A model generated the notes under the pieces. That model ran no database searches. It worked only from the letters and a program-made list of their open reading frames with translations, and had not been told where the DNA came from. From assembly GCF_000218685.1 (NCBI RefSeq), contig NW_006763290.1, positions 1,235,329-1,299,328 of the forward strand: DNA of 64,000 bases, given 5' to 3'. Shown piece by piece: positions 23,545-35,171 of this stretch (within the stretch, counting starts at the first letter, position 1; each line of letters starts with the position of its first letter). Origin of the DNA: Serpula lacrymans var. lacrymans S7.9. Lineage: Eukaryota > Basidiomycota > Agaricomycetes > Boletales > Serpulaceae. The position numbers and the translations under genes were made by a program.

Positions 23545-26500
23545 ATGGCCCAGCAACAGGCTTATGTAGCCTATGCCAACACCAACACAGACAAAGGGAC
23601 CCTTGCACCGGGGCAGACCATCTCTGTCAACAAGTACACGGTTCAGGTCGAGCGCTATCTCAGTCAAGGTTCGCCTTGCTTTATTATAATCGTTATTCCA
23701 CTTATGATTTACGCACTTCAAAGGCGGATTCGCTCATGTCTATCTCGTCAGGACATCAACACCAATCTACAACACAACTCACCATGTCTTGAAGAGGATC
23801 GCTGTTGCCAATGAAGCTATGCTCTCTGAAGTCCGGAAAGAAGTCGATATCATGGTAAGCATGTGTCTTCTCTCATGTCCGTCCAACTACTGATACGTAT
23901 CCTACAGAGAATATTGAAAGGTCACCCGAATATCGTTCATCTCATTGATGCTGCATGGCATAGAATGGCCAATGGCATGTATGAAGTCTTCATCCTCATG
24001 GAATATTGCTCGGGTACGGTTGTTTGCATTATCCAATATATCGCACCGTATTTATCTCGGCCATAGGGGGAGGCATCATTGATATGATGAACAGACGTCT
24101 TCGTGAGCGTCTCACTGAAGCAGAGATTTTACAGATCTTCGTCGACGTGTGTGAAGGTGTTGCTGCAATGCACAATCTTCGTCCTGCACTACTCCACCGT
24201 GACCTTAAGGTTGAAAATATCCTACAGTCTTCTCCTACATCATTTAAGATTTGCGATTTTGGCTCTGCCACGCCTGTAGCAGCAAAACCACCATCAAACC
24301 AACAGGAAATAAGAACGCTTGAAGCAGACATAAATCGATACACGACTCAACAATATAGAGCCCCTGAAATGATCGATCTTTTTCTTCGCCGTCTGATTGA
24401 TGAGAAATCAGATGTATGGGCACTCGGCGTATTGCTTTATAAACTGTGCTATTACACGACACCTTTTGAAGAACATGGTCAGCTGGCTATACTCAACGTG
24501 CAATACCGCATACCACCATATCCAGTCTACTCAAATCAAATGAATACTCTGATCGGTGCGTTCTTTCTTCCTCTTTTGGTGGCTTGAAGTCATTATTTTT
24601 CTTCCCCTCATAATATAGGATCGATGTTGCGCGAGCATGGGACACAACGGCCGAGTGTATTTGAGATTTTGGTACATGTCCACCTCCTGCGTGGCTCCAA
24701 ATCGCGTTTCACGTATAATCTACCGCCACCTCAATGTATAAAAACTCGTGCCGGTCAACCTTCGCCCGTTCCACCTACCCCGGTGCTCGAAAATACAATA
24801 ATATATCACCCATTATCCTCTGCTAATGTCCAGGAATATGGCCCGGTCATGACGAAGAGTTCGAGCTCTGCAATACAAGCACGTGAAAAAGTTCTCGAGG
24901 CTATCTCACCTATGCGCCGTGGCCGGCCCACTGTATCACAGCAGAATCACTCCACGCTAGTGTCTCATACCCCCAGTCTGCAGAAAGGGACATTACAAAC
25001 GCAAGACAAGGGTATGATTAAGAAATGGTTGGACGATGAATCGAGTTTCAAGGAAGACAAACCGCTTAAGTCTATGCAGAAGAGTCTGACATCTGGTCAT
25101 CCGGTTCGCCTTTATAACTTTGGTATGGCACCACAGCGGCAACCTAATATGACGAGTAGCGTACCATCTGCGTTTAAGGATGCATGGAACATCGAGGCTC
25201 GCGCATCGGAAACGACAGACGGTGACAACCAAACAACTCAGGCTGGATTTGGTGACAGTTTTGCAGAGAAAATGTCGGGCACGTTTAATGGTCTCAATAT
25301 CGGATCCACTGCCAATGCTGGAGGGTCTGAGAAACTGCCATCATGGCTTACGCCTGGGCAAGGGTCGCGAAATACGAAGATCGCTATCACCAAAGGCAAA
25401 GATGCATTTGAAGGATTAGGCCTTTCTAATACTCATACTACTCCTGCACCCACGCTTGGAGAAGCTCGAAAGCTCAGAACGGGCCTTGCCGTTGTCAATC
25501 GGCAACATAGGGCCCCTCTCACGCTCAACCCATCCTACAAGCCATCTCCTTCGCCAGTACCCAGACCAACTCCGTCTCCACTCCTTATGGAAAAGCAGGC
25601 CCCTGTTGACTTATCCTCGCGGTCCAGTCCATACAATCCTGTCGTCTCGGCAACTTCGTCTAGCAATTCGCCTAAACTACAGCCGCTTACAGATCTCCCG
25701 CCTGAAGCACGATTTCCATCTCTTGAGGAACTGAATGCTACGTTTGGTTCGTCAACGGCGACATACAACATCACATCGCTCGTACATTCGACTACCCAGC
25801 CTGAGTCGCAGGGTCGTCCTTCGGGTGGATCATCTCAATCACCCTCTCCAGCTCCCCCTCTCTCTATACGCCCAAATGCTTTGCGTGTCCCTGCGGGTTT
25901 GTCACGTGGACGTAATGGCGTACTGTCGGAACGGGTTGCAGGCACTGTCATGCGTGAAGCTGAAGAGCCACAAAAGCGCTTGATTGATTTTGGAGATGAT
26001 GACAGCACGACGCAAAATCGGTCGTCGAGGCCTGTAACGAGGCCATCACTGTCAAGGAAACATAGGAGTAACGTTGCTATAAGGCCTCCCCCCCAACGTC
26101 AAGCGGGTAAAGATACATCTGGTTCGCTAAGTGATGCTGCTTCTCTGGCTAGTCTGGCATCTATTCGTCCTGAACCGAAAGACTGGCTGACTGGAGCTGA
26201 TGAGACGCTCATCTCAACTGTCAATGAGAGTATGTTTGCTTCAATGGCTACTGGCTCTCGTGAAACTCCCTTTCTACGCGAGTTCACTAGCAAACGTTCG
26301 TCTTTTATCGAGATCAACAATGTCCAGATTCCATCCCCGCAAGAAGCTGTAACCTCACAATCTTCTCCTCCACAGAAGACACCAAATGTACCTTCATCGC
26401 CCAGGAAAAAACACTCCAAGTCTTCCGGGTCGGGAGAGCGAAAGCTTCCTGAAGTCAGTACTTCCACATCGCCAAAGAAGGACAATGAACTGTTTGGTTC

Positions 26501-27620
26501 TGCCATGCGTATCCCCTACAAATATCCCGATGTTCCGGTAGACAATATGAGTCCCACTGTTTCTCGTTCGCCGCAGCCTGATAAATGGGGATCCTCCAGT
26601 TCAGGAGAAGATGGCCCTGATGATGCTATCGGATTCGCCCCTCCAAAGCTCGCAGAAAAAACTGACCCGACGAGAAGAAGGAAAACAAAGGGGCGTCAAA
26701 GCTCTGTGCATGATCTAGTTGATTTATGGGGAGGTGGAGTTGTGCATACCAAAGAAAGGGACAAGTCATGTACCCAAAGCCCCGCCAATACTGCATTCAC
26801 TGAGCCGGTGTTGGGTACGAAGTTGCAGCAGAGCCGCTCACTTGCTGGTACAACTTTCTCGAAGCCCAGGTCTACTTCGCCTCAGCCTATGTTATCACGG
26901 ACTTTGGACATTCCAACGCATGCTACTACTAATTCCAATCCATCTCCTGCAAGTCCCAAACGGTTAAGCACTTCTCAGCATACCAAGCAAATGTCTACTT
27001 TCAAGTCAACGTCGAGCACTGCAGCCACCGTATCTACTGCACCTGGTCGGTTCCGTCCTCAATCCATGTTCGTTTTCCCTATGTCGGGGTCAAATTCTGA
27101 GGGGATTGTGGATATACCTTCGATACCCACTGGGCTGGCAGTACCACATGATAAGTCGCAAGGACGCACTTCACGGCGCACATCCATCACAGACATGGTT
27201 CAGCGGTATGAAGCTATTGGTAGCAAAGACAAAGGGCCAGCATCGGGCCTAATCCCTGTTGTGCCGACACTAGCGGCATTCAAAACAGTGAACCCCTCGT
27301 CCGCTGGAGTAAACAGACGTTCAGAAGAGATAAAGACTCAGGAGACTTCAACATCATCAACGCGAGCTTTGCCTTCAAAGCCTACACTGGATACAACTCA
27401 AACACTACAGCCTCCCAATCCTTCTCCAACGCGTCGCGCACCATCGCCTGTAGAGGATACGCGTTCACAGTCCCCCGATAAGCCTTATCAGGGAGTTGGC
27501 AAGCTGATCGATCAATGGCAGCGTAAGACGGCAGATAACGGCGTTCCCAGGGACCCAGTGTCTAGACGCGGAGGAATTCTAAAACGCGGTCCCGTTTCTG
27601 GGGGAGCACTCAGAGGGTAG
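23545..27620 (+). CDS. Ark/Prk/AAK1-family serine/threonine protein kinase
   Basis: Five exons: 23545-23668, 23724-23854, 23908-24013, 24067-24555, 24619-27620. All introns are GT-AG and the sum is 3852 nt, 1283 codons plus stop, in frame throughout. The kinase domain is about residues 29-300: glycine loop [10 protein letters not shown], Lys65 (VLKR), Glu81, HRDLKVEN (D166), DFG (D184), and an APE in QYRAPEMID. The [22 protein letters not shown] segment is typical of the Numb-associated kinase family, which in yeasts (Ark1, Prk1, Akl1) phosphorylates endocytic coat and actin-patch proteins. The remaining ~980 residues are Ser/Pro-rich and probably disordered, as is usual for the family. This is the only clearly intact conserved gene here. 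Confidence 0.95.
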
Positions 27621-27639
27621 CCTTACTCCATTGGTAACT

Positions 27640-27852
27640 ACAGACGTCACATGACGTGGCTACACTCAGTACATAGCAACTCCGCCATTCGTCACCAAAA
27701 TTGATCTGACCGATCTGACCGATGACGACCCATTGACCGATTGAAGGATCGTACGTCACGTGATCCTGATTTATTTTTTATAAAACCCCAGGACACACGT
27801 TCGAAAATCACAAGTTTCCGCTTATTTCTTCAAGTCCCTCGCTCGTCTAGAT
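27640..27852 (+). promoter_or_regulatory. orphan promoter-like block
   Basis: GC-richer host-like sequence follows the kinase stop. It contains ACGTCACATGACGT near 27,640, GTACGTCACGTGATC (E-box CACGTG, about 27,750), a TATAAAA box at about 27,780, and then a pyrimidine-rich CGCTTATTTCTTCAAGTCCCTCGCTCG. The first ATG after it (27,851) opens only an eight-codon frame, and the composition then falls to that of the transposon relics. It looks like the promoter of a neighbouring plus-strand gene whose body is not there. Confidence 0.5.
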
Positions 27853-28686
27853 GCACAAATCAATTTGCCTCATTGTGTAACCTGCCCATGTAGCTAAATT
27901 AGCCAAAATACATGATACTGGACCATATGATATAGCTGGCATAAGGTCCTTTTTGCACATAACCATGTTCAGCAAACACCAGAAAATGTGCCTCAAAGGC
28001 AAAAAGTGACTCTAGTGTACTCTCTAGGGCAAAAAAAAAGCTTTTCAGCAGAAAAATGGCGTATACTAGAGAACAATGATCTGTCAAGACAAATTCCCAA
28101 TGATGTTAGCAGGCCTCATATGGATGTGGACTCCAACAATCAAGAAGGAAATTGGGAGGTATGATGTTACCACCTTGTCTTTCCTCAATCAGTGACTACT
28201 TCCACCTTCAGTTTCAAACTGCTGTGATGGATCTTTGGGATATGGCTTTTGTCGGGGAAGTAGATGACCGCAGTGTCAATCTCGCAGGCTTCACTGTTGC
28301 CTCCCTCAACAATTCAAAGATTTTTTTACCAGGACCACTGTCCCCCCTTCCTCCTCATTCCATCATCACCTTTCCCTTGGAAGATGACAATGAATCTCAT
28401 GCTAATCAGGCCTCAATATTGAATTGTGATGATGCCCCTTTATCTGATTCAACGCCAGTTCTTGTCCCCAGTCTTTTGGCGCGTGACTTATTCATCTGTT
28501 CTGTACCCCACAGAATACATTTAATCTTGTCCGTCAATATTGTGGTGTCTGCCTACCGTCCCACGATCCAGACTCATGTGACAAGATTGAGTGTCACAAA
28601 GGTCTTGACACACTATGCAGCCCAATGATGAGTGGCCTTTCAGTCCTTATTCAAACAAAAACTTGTTCCTCCTCGGCAACTGGTGG

Positions 28687-29100
28687 TGTTACAACCAAAG
28701 TTTTGATACTCTGGCACACAACTCAGACAAGCAGGAGTGAGGAAGATGGCAGCGGGTAAATCCCTTAGGATAGGACTAAGTTAGTCGTGGGTACACAACA
28801 GGAGGACTCGCTGAGGAGTCTCCTGGATTTATTGAAGTTTATACTAATAGAGGGTGTTTGTACTTATGTACTATACAGTTGATGGAAGCAGTGGCTGATG
28901 ATGTCATAGGGTGCAGCCCATGTGACCAGCTCCACTGTGTGAGAGAGTTTGTATCTAAAAATAAAGGAAAGCATCGCAGCACAAAAAAATGGAGTTTGAA
29001 CAAAAAAAAAGTGCCACATGGCACGAGTGTGTGAAAGCTAAGAAAGAAAGTTGAAGTGGAGAAAGAAAAAATGTAAGTCCAAAAATTGTGTATTGTGACA
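28687..29100 (-). repeat. solo LTR, family B
   Basis: 414 bp. The minus strand begins TGTCACAATACACAATTTTTGG and ends GTTGTAACA. ACTGG occurs at 28,679-28,683 and 29,101-29,105, with three extra bases (TGG) at the left junction. Removing the LTR and one ACTGG restores the reading GNWYWN of the surrounding transposase relic. Confidence 0.85.
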
Positions 29101-29359
29101 ACTGGTATTGGAATGATAGCATACAAAAGTTGCAAGGAAGCTTCAAACAGCTTCTCGATATTGTAGGAAGTGCAGACTTTTGACCTGAAGATGTTTGCAA
29201 CATTAACTAGCATAAATGTTAACAAGAAACTTGGGATAATCAACCTTGATAAGGATGAGAGTTGGCCAGAGGAAGATGCTCAATGGTGGAAGACTCCAGT
29301 AACCATTATGGTTCCCTTCCATACCAGGTCTCAAAATCCCGGGCCCCGCAAATATTGCG

Positions 29360-29780
29360 TGTTACAATTGACGTACCAGTACCTACTCACGCTTCACTTT
29401 TCACACTTTTACTTTTATTTTTCCAAATCACATGACTGATCATGTGACTATTTACTTTACTTTACATTTTCGGACTTTTCATAGTCACATGACCAGTCAT
29501 GTGACACAACACCTGACCAGTGTCTAGACTCATCATGTGACCAGTCACATACTAAACATTGGACTTTAAACTTTATTTACAACTGTACAGTACCTCATGT
29601 ATTTTAGTATATATACTGGAGCAATACATGGGGAGGGACTCAGCGAGTCCTCCTGTTGTCTACCAATAACTAACTTGTTCCTACCAAATGGGTAACCACT
29701 CCCACCTCTTCCTCTTCTTCTGAGTGTTGTTTTCGTTGTGCTCCAGTGCACCAAGACTGTGTCTTGTCGGTGTTGTCACA
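29360..29780 (+). repeat. solo LTR, family C
   Basis: 421 bp, TGTTACAATTGACGTACCAG...GGTGTTGTCACA, flanked by an exact TTGCG duplication (29,355-29,359 and 29,781-29,785). It shares its 3' half (TATATACTGG, AGCGAGTCCTCCTG) with family B but has a different 5' half, rich in CATGTGAC/GTCACATG palindromes. Another copy is 42,629-42,978, and a partial one is 30,256-30,374. Confidence 0.9.
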
Positions 29781-30255
29781 TTGCGTAGTGGACGTGTATT
29801 ATCACTCTCTTGTGTCCTTGATTTGCAGAAAGCTTGTGAACCCACAGGATGATTGCCATTTCCACTACGAGCTATACTAACTACTGTGGTGCCTACCTCA
29901 TCAGTCAGGCAAAAGCCGTGTATATGGTGAGCTATACACCTCAGATGCATTTTTAGAGGCCCATAAAAATCTGCAAAATTCACCTCCAGAGCCTGGCTGC
30001 AGTTTGCCACATGTTGTCATAGCACTTATGCTATGGTTGGATGCTACATATTTAACCTCCTTTGGCAAATCAAAGCTGTGGCCCCCCTATGTGTACTTTG
30101 GTAATAAATCAAAATATTGGCACCCCAAGCCTTCATGTAATCTCTGCAATCATACAGCCTACTTCAAGAGAGTTTGTTTCTCCTATGCAGTCTTCTATGA
30201 TATGGTTACTGATACTCACCATTTGTTCTTAGCTGCCTGATGAATTCAAAGATTA

Positions 30256-30374
30256 AAAGTCCGAAAATGTAAAGTAAAATAAATGGTCACATGATTAGTC
30301 ATGTGACTCGGAAAACAAAAAGTAAAAGTACAAAAAGTGAAGCATAAGTAGGTGCTGGTATGTCAATTGTAACA
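30256..30374 (-). repeat. partial LTR, family C
   Basis: About 120 bp matching the 5' end of family C on the minus strand: TGTTACAATTGACATACCAGC, then TACTTTTTGTACTTTTACTT and GTCACATGACTAATC. It breaks off inside the LTR and lies within the transposase relic. Confidence 0.7.
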
Positions 30375-30786
30375 TTGTCATCATGTGTTGTGATGGGGTC
30401 TGTGACATTTCTATCCACACATCTTCACATACTCTGCAAACTATCCAAAGCAGTACAGTTTTACACCTTCTTCCTTAACACATAACTAACTGTTTATTGG
30501 GCTACAGGATTCTGATTGCAAATATAAGGAATCTTGGTAGTTGTCCATGCCCCCGTTGTTTGGTCTCTATGGTTGATGTTCCCAATGTTGGGTCTCAAGA
30601 AGACATGCAACAGCAAACAATGTTCTAAGGTCATCACAATTCGAAAAGTGATCTATGAGCAAACTATACAGTTACTAGTGTCAGAGTTAACAATATCCTG
30701 AAGCCCGAGTCCATGGTATCTACTGTAGTAAGTTTACCATTTTCTTGAACATATGCATTTACTGTTACACTTGGAATGTACAAGCC

Positions 30787-31103
30787 TGGTAACAAGAGGG
30801 GTTTCTGGCAATGAAGCGGTTTCTGATAAGCCCGTAGGTAACTGGTTTGAGACGTATTCTGATGGAGAGGATTTTACTGATGAATACCAAGTTGCACTGT
30901 TGAAGCGTACAATTGTATTGGAGATGTTTACTACAATACAGGTGTCTATATATACTGTCCTACTTTAGGGTAGGTGTTTGTGTTGAATAAACGATGACGG
31001 GTGAGAAACCGTAACAGGTAACTAGTGTGGGAATAAGAATGAGTAGCAGTACATAGTTACTTAGAGAAGAAAATAAAGTCCATAAGAGACATAGTTCGTA
31101 ACA
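30787..31103 (-). repeat. 3' LTR of a third chromovirus (family F), boundaries approximate
   Basis: On the minus strand TGTTACGAACTATG starts right after a polypurine tract (AAAGAGGGGGTAA, complement of 31,104-31,116). A TATATATA box and an AATACAATTGTACGC word follow, which resembles the RNA-start word of Gypsy-1 (AATACAATTCTACGC). The far end is taken at TGGTAACAAGAG (30,787), but another TGTTACG at about 31,014 leaves the exact limit open. Confidence 0.5.
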
Positions 31104-31675
31104 TTACCCCCTCTTTACGTTCAGACTGGTCCAAAGTCTCCTAACTTCCTAACTCTCCGTCTATGTTGTATTGTGCGTCTTTGTCTAAGTCGTTATGTAT
31201 GTTGTCTAATCCCCAACTATCTGGGGTGAAGGGGTATTTCCGTTGTTGGTTACATCCGTTAGTGCGGTGTCTGGGGGCATCTAGTCCGCACGTGGAACAA
31301 GGATGGTAACAACAATAGATGGCACGATGGCCATATTTTTGACAGGAATAACAGAGTCAAATACAAGGGCAATGTCGTTGTTCGGAAGAGGATTGTGAAT
31401 GAGTGGAATTGGAATAGTCCGAGATAGGTGAGGGCCTTTTGCTTCTATTGCCCGAAGATGGGGCATCACCTTCATTGTCCCTCAACGGCCTTCCATCCGG
31501 AGACTAGCCGTTGCTCGACGTGGGGGTCTGTCTCTGATTTGTGCACTGCATGCGGGGAGTGCGGCCGGAAGGGATAAGGAGTACCGGCTCTGGGCGCTGG
31601 CGGCGTAGTTGGCAGTTGTGACGAGGTTGAGGGAGTTGAGGGAGGGGCATCACTGGCCGCGTAGGAATTGATATG
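31104..31675 (-). pseudogene. ORF3-like zinc-knuckle relic of the family F element
   Basis: The minus strand just upstream of the LTR encodes CYSCQKYGHRAIYCCYHPC, then STCGLDAPRHRTNGC, ending DAQYNIDGELGS and a stop. Spacing and the final YN(I/M)DGE match the end of the third ORF of Gypsy-1 (53,320-53,535). An in-frame TGA precedes the motif and no longer frame exists, so only the 3' end of the gene is recognisable. It ends where the plus-strand chromovirus fragment begins (about 31,676). Confidence 0.6.
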
Positions 31676-32430
31676 TCCTACAATATTAAGCAGTTGTCGG
31701 CTACAGGAAAGGCATCATTTGAGGTTACAAGATTGTACCTTCCTAGAATGAGTGTAGAACCTGGAAAAAGCAAGAACGAGGCTGCAGGGAACATGGCAAA
31801 AGACATGAAGTCTATCTTAGAGGAAACACGCAAGGTGCAATTTAGAACTGCGGAAAAGATGAAAGACAGGGCAGAGCGTAGACGCTCTAAGGCCCCTGAC
31901 TACAAGGTTGGCGACCTGGTTTGGTTAGATACCGACCACTTAAAATTGAAAGATCGGCAATCTAGAAAACTGACTGAGAAGTGGATTGGTCCTTACTGGA
32001 TTAAGGAAGTCAAAACCAATGTAGTTGAGCTGGAACTCCCAAGATGAATGAGGGTAGTACCAACAGTCAACTTTAGCCATGTGAAACCCTACAAAGGGCC
32101 ACTACCAGGACAGCGCATAGACCGGCACGAACTGGTTGTAGTCACCCAGAAAAATTTGAAGTTGAACGGGTGGTGGATGCGCACTTGAAGCGTGGAAATT
32201 TAGAGTTCCTAATCCTATGGAAGAGCTATGGAGGTGAAGACAGAAGCCCATCTGGACAATTCCCACGATGCTGTTCGCAAATTTTATTCCAAGAATCCCT
32301 TGGCTCCTAGGAAGCTTAGAGGCATGGATTCAAACATTTTTTATTCCTTTTTTTAACCTATGCCCAAAAATTTAACCACTACCTCCAGAATTTGGTCTCG
32401 CCTGGAAGTTGTGCCTTAGGAGGGGGGTAG
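31676..32430 (+). pseudogene. chromovirus integrase C-terminus and chromodomain remnant (plus arm)
   Basis: The sequence encodes RLYLPRMSVEPGKSKNEAAG, then KAPDYKVGDLVWLDTDHLKL and WIGPYWIKEV, the GPY/F region of a Gypsy-2-type integrase. A degenerate chromodomain region follows and the polypurine AGGGGGGTAG ends the fragment. Compared with Gypsy-2 it lacks the GEEEF-like segment and the TWEP segment. The same two losses occur in the minus arm at 33,037-33,840. Confidence 0.8.
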
Positions 32431-32620
32431 TGTTGCAATACACAATTTTTGGACCTTTAAATTTCATTCTCCCCTTTAACTTTGTACCATAGTTTTCACA
32501 CATTTGTGCCATGTGGCACTTTCCATTTTGTTGAAACTCCACCTTCTCGCACTACGCTGCCTTTATTCTCATTTTAGCTACAAGTCTCTCACGCAGTAGG
32601 AGCTGGTCACACGGGCTGTG
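32431..32620 (+). repeat. truncated LTR, family B (plus arm)
   Basis: Starts TGTTGCAATACACAATTTTTGG right after the polypurine tract and follows family B for about 190 bp to ACACGGGCTGTG. There it meets the opposite-strand LTR. Confidence 0.85.
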
Positions 32621-33036
32621 TAACAACCTAGAGTTTGTATACTCTGGCACACAACTAGAACTAACTATAAAGGTAGTAAGGGGAGTGGTTACCCTTAGGA
32701 CAGGACCGAGTTAGTTGTGGGTAAACAACAGGAGGACTTGCTGAGGAGTCTCCTGTATTTATTGCGGTGTATATACTACTACAGGTTGTTTGTACATGTT
32801 GTACTATACAGTTGATAAGGCAGTGGCTGATGATGTCAGAGGGCGTAGCCCGTGTAACCAGCTCCACTGCATGAGAGACTTGTAGCTAAACTAAGAATAA
32901 AGGCAGCACCACGTGAGAAAGAGGAGTTTGAACAAAAGGGAAAGTGCCACATGGCACGCAGTGTGAAAACTACAGTAAAGGTTAAAGCAGACAATGAAAA
33001 ATAAAAGGAAAGGTCCAAAAATGTGTTATTGTAACA
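32619..33036 (-). repeat. LTR, family B (minus arm)
   Basis: A full-length 418-bp family B LTR on the minus strand. On the plus strand it runs TGTAACAACCTAGAG...TTATTGTAACA, followed by CTACCCCCCCTTT, the complement of the polypurine tract of the minus-strand element fragment. Confidence 0.88.
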
Positions 33037-33975
33037 CTACCCCCCCTTTAAGGCTCGACTTCCAGGCGAGACCAAGTACCGGAGGTAGTAGTTAAATTTT
33101 TGGGCATAGGTTGAAAAAGGGAATAAAAAATGTTTGAATTCATGCCTCTAAGCTTCCTAGGAGCCAAGGGATTCTTGGAATAAAATTTGCGAACAGCATC
33201 GCGGAAATTGTCCAGATGGGCTTCTGTCTTTGCCTCCATAGCCCTTCCATAGGATTAGGAACTCTAAATTTCCACGCTTCAAGTGCGCATCCACCACCCG
33301 TTCAACTTCAAATTTTTCTGGGTGACTACAACCAGTTCGTGCCGGTCTATGCGCTGTCCTGGTAGTGGCCCTTTGTAGGGTTTCACATGGCTAAAGTTGA
33401 CTGTTGGTACTACCCTCATTCATTTTGGGAGTTCCAGCTCAACTACATTGGTTTTGACTTCCTTAATCCAGTAAACCAGGTCGCCAACCTTGTAATCAGG
33501 GGCCTTAGAGTGTCTATGCTCTGCCTTGTCTTTCATCTGCTCTGCAGTTTTGAATAGTGCCTTGCATGTTTTGTCTAAGACAGATTTCATGTCCTTGACC
33601 ATGCTCTCAGCAGTGCCGTTCTTGCTTTTGCTAGGTTCTACACCCATTCTGGGGAGGTACAATCTTGTAAGCTTGAATGGTACTTTCCCTGTAGCCAATG
33701 ACTGTTTGATATTGTACAAGAACTGGACTATATTTAGCCACTTGGCCCAATTTGTCTGCCTGTCATTAATAAATGTATGGAGGTATTGTTTTAATTCTTG
33801 ATTGAGCCTCTCCATTTGTCCATCAGTCTGCAAATATCACTCAGGATGGATGATTTGGTCAGTATGCCGTTTTGAACATGCAACCAGGCGAGTGATGAGA
33901 GGGATATAAACAAATGATTTCCTTGGCCATTCTTCCTGGTAGCATGCAGTATTGCAGTGAGGACAGTGATCATTG
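33037..33975 (-). pseudogene. chromovirus integrase C-terminus and chromodomain remnant (minus arm)
   Basis: Minus-strand 33,833-33,420 reads TDGQMERLNQELKQYLHTFI, then RLYLPRMGVEPSKSKN and KAPDYKVGDLV, joining directly to YWIKEVKTNVVELELPK with about 80 bp missing. 33,420-33,048 matches the plus arm almost base for base, including its two internal losses. More upstream integrase is recognisable up to about 33,840. Confidence 0.8.
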
Positions 33976-35171
33976 GGTGAGTGATATAAATTCTAATGAG
34001 AAGGTGAGTGTGGGAGTCACAGGTGATTTAGATTTATGGTTGATTGTTGATACCCAGTGAAAACTTGTTCTATATGAATCTGTATAATTTGTGAAAATGA
34101 CGCATCAATGCAAAAAACCAACAAGTCCGCTGACTTTGGAATCAAATATTGACGTATATAGAATTGTATTGGCCTGTATTAAATTATACACAATTTTGAT
34201 AGTATTCGCAAAATTTTTCGATATAATTTGATAGAGATTCTTTATATCATCACATTCATATAGAATCATATAGATGTTGTTGTAGGCATATCTCAGGTTA
34301 AACTTTTGAGAATATCAATATAATTCTATTTGTTTCAATATAAAAACACAGAGCAAGAACAACGTAAACAGCACTATAAATTATACATGTATAATGAGCA
34401 GAATACAGGTGAGGAGAAGACAGACAAGGAGTATTGAAAAATAATGCCTATTTGGTAGTGGTATCCTGAGCTGCCTGAAGAATATATATTGGTGGAGATA
34501 ACCTATGTGGTAACAAGCTATGTGCATACTTTTTGTGCAGCTTGTGCTTTGTTATTGAATTCCTAGGAAATGCATCAGTAGAGCATATATTAATTTAGAC
34601 AGAACAAACCGCTTTTGTCTCGCTTGAAAGAGCCCCAAAATATGGCTTGAATTTTTCACACATGCTATTGGGATTGTCCTTCAGCTATTTGGTACCGCAG
34701 TAATTGCTATTCAAATGAAAGGTTAGTGCAAAAACCTTGAGAGTAATACTCACTATGTGGTGAAATATTTTGAAGGCCAAAATACTCCAGGTCCTGGTTT
34801 TTTTGCTATGTTTGTGGTAGGCTTTGAGGCAGATGAGGGCAGATGCACTGGAAGAAGATGAGCTGGAGAGGCTGGGTGTCAGTATAGAAAATGTAGCACT
34901 GTAAATACGCACCAATGTTCCTCTGTCTGGCTGTACTGGATCAGATTGGACCTGTTGAAAGTAAGCAAACATGAGTGTTAGTTTACTGTGTAGAAACTTA
35001 CAAAGGATTCTCTATCTATGAAAGGGAGTCTGAGATTTGATACAAGAATAAATGAAAAAACATACTGTCACACTGTATAGGGGATCCACTGAAGTTGAGT
35101 GAGTAGAAACAGGTGTAGAACCTCTCTCTGAATCTCTTTGATGCAATAAATTAGCCTCTTCGGACACTTGC
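33976..35171. other. unassigned AT-rich block
   Basis: The block contains the word TGGGAGTCACAGGTGA (34,013-34,028), which recurs beside both R4 repeats. Minus-strand open stretches with Ser-rich content (34,972-34,685 and 35,206-35,012) may be exons of the unidentified relic at 35,594-36,207, since they lie downstream on the same strand. Nothing else recognised. Confidence 0.35.

Larger units (their letters stand above)
28090..30735 (+). pseudogene. large DNA-transposase relic (Plavaka-like), split by three LTR pieces
   Basis: Plus-strand pieces that line up once the inserted LTRs are ignored. About 28,500-28,680 has an LVRQYCGVCLPSHDPDS block, then NKNLFLLGNWYWN. 29,101-29,359 has GSFKQLLDIVGSADF and WPEEDAQWWKTPVTI. 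29,786-30,240 has SRVYGELYTSDAFLEAHKNL, then VIALMLWLDATYLTSFG and KLWPPYVYFGNKSKY. 30,380-30,730 has GVCDISIH and IRNLGSCPCPRCL. I recall this order from large transposases of Agaricomycetes. Two LTR sites show target duplications that restore the frame (ACTGG, TTGCG). It contains stops (for example TGA for Arg near 29,185) and frameshifts, and is truncated near 30,735. Confidence 0.72.

Noticed and set aside
26099..26506. A minus-strand 135-codon frame within the kinase gene
   Set aside because: Antisense shadow of the Ser/Pro-rich tail of the intact kinase, with no independent signal.
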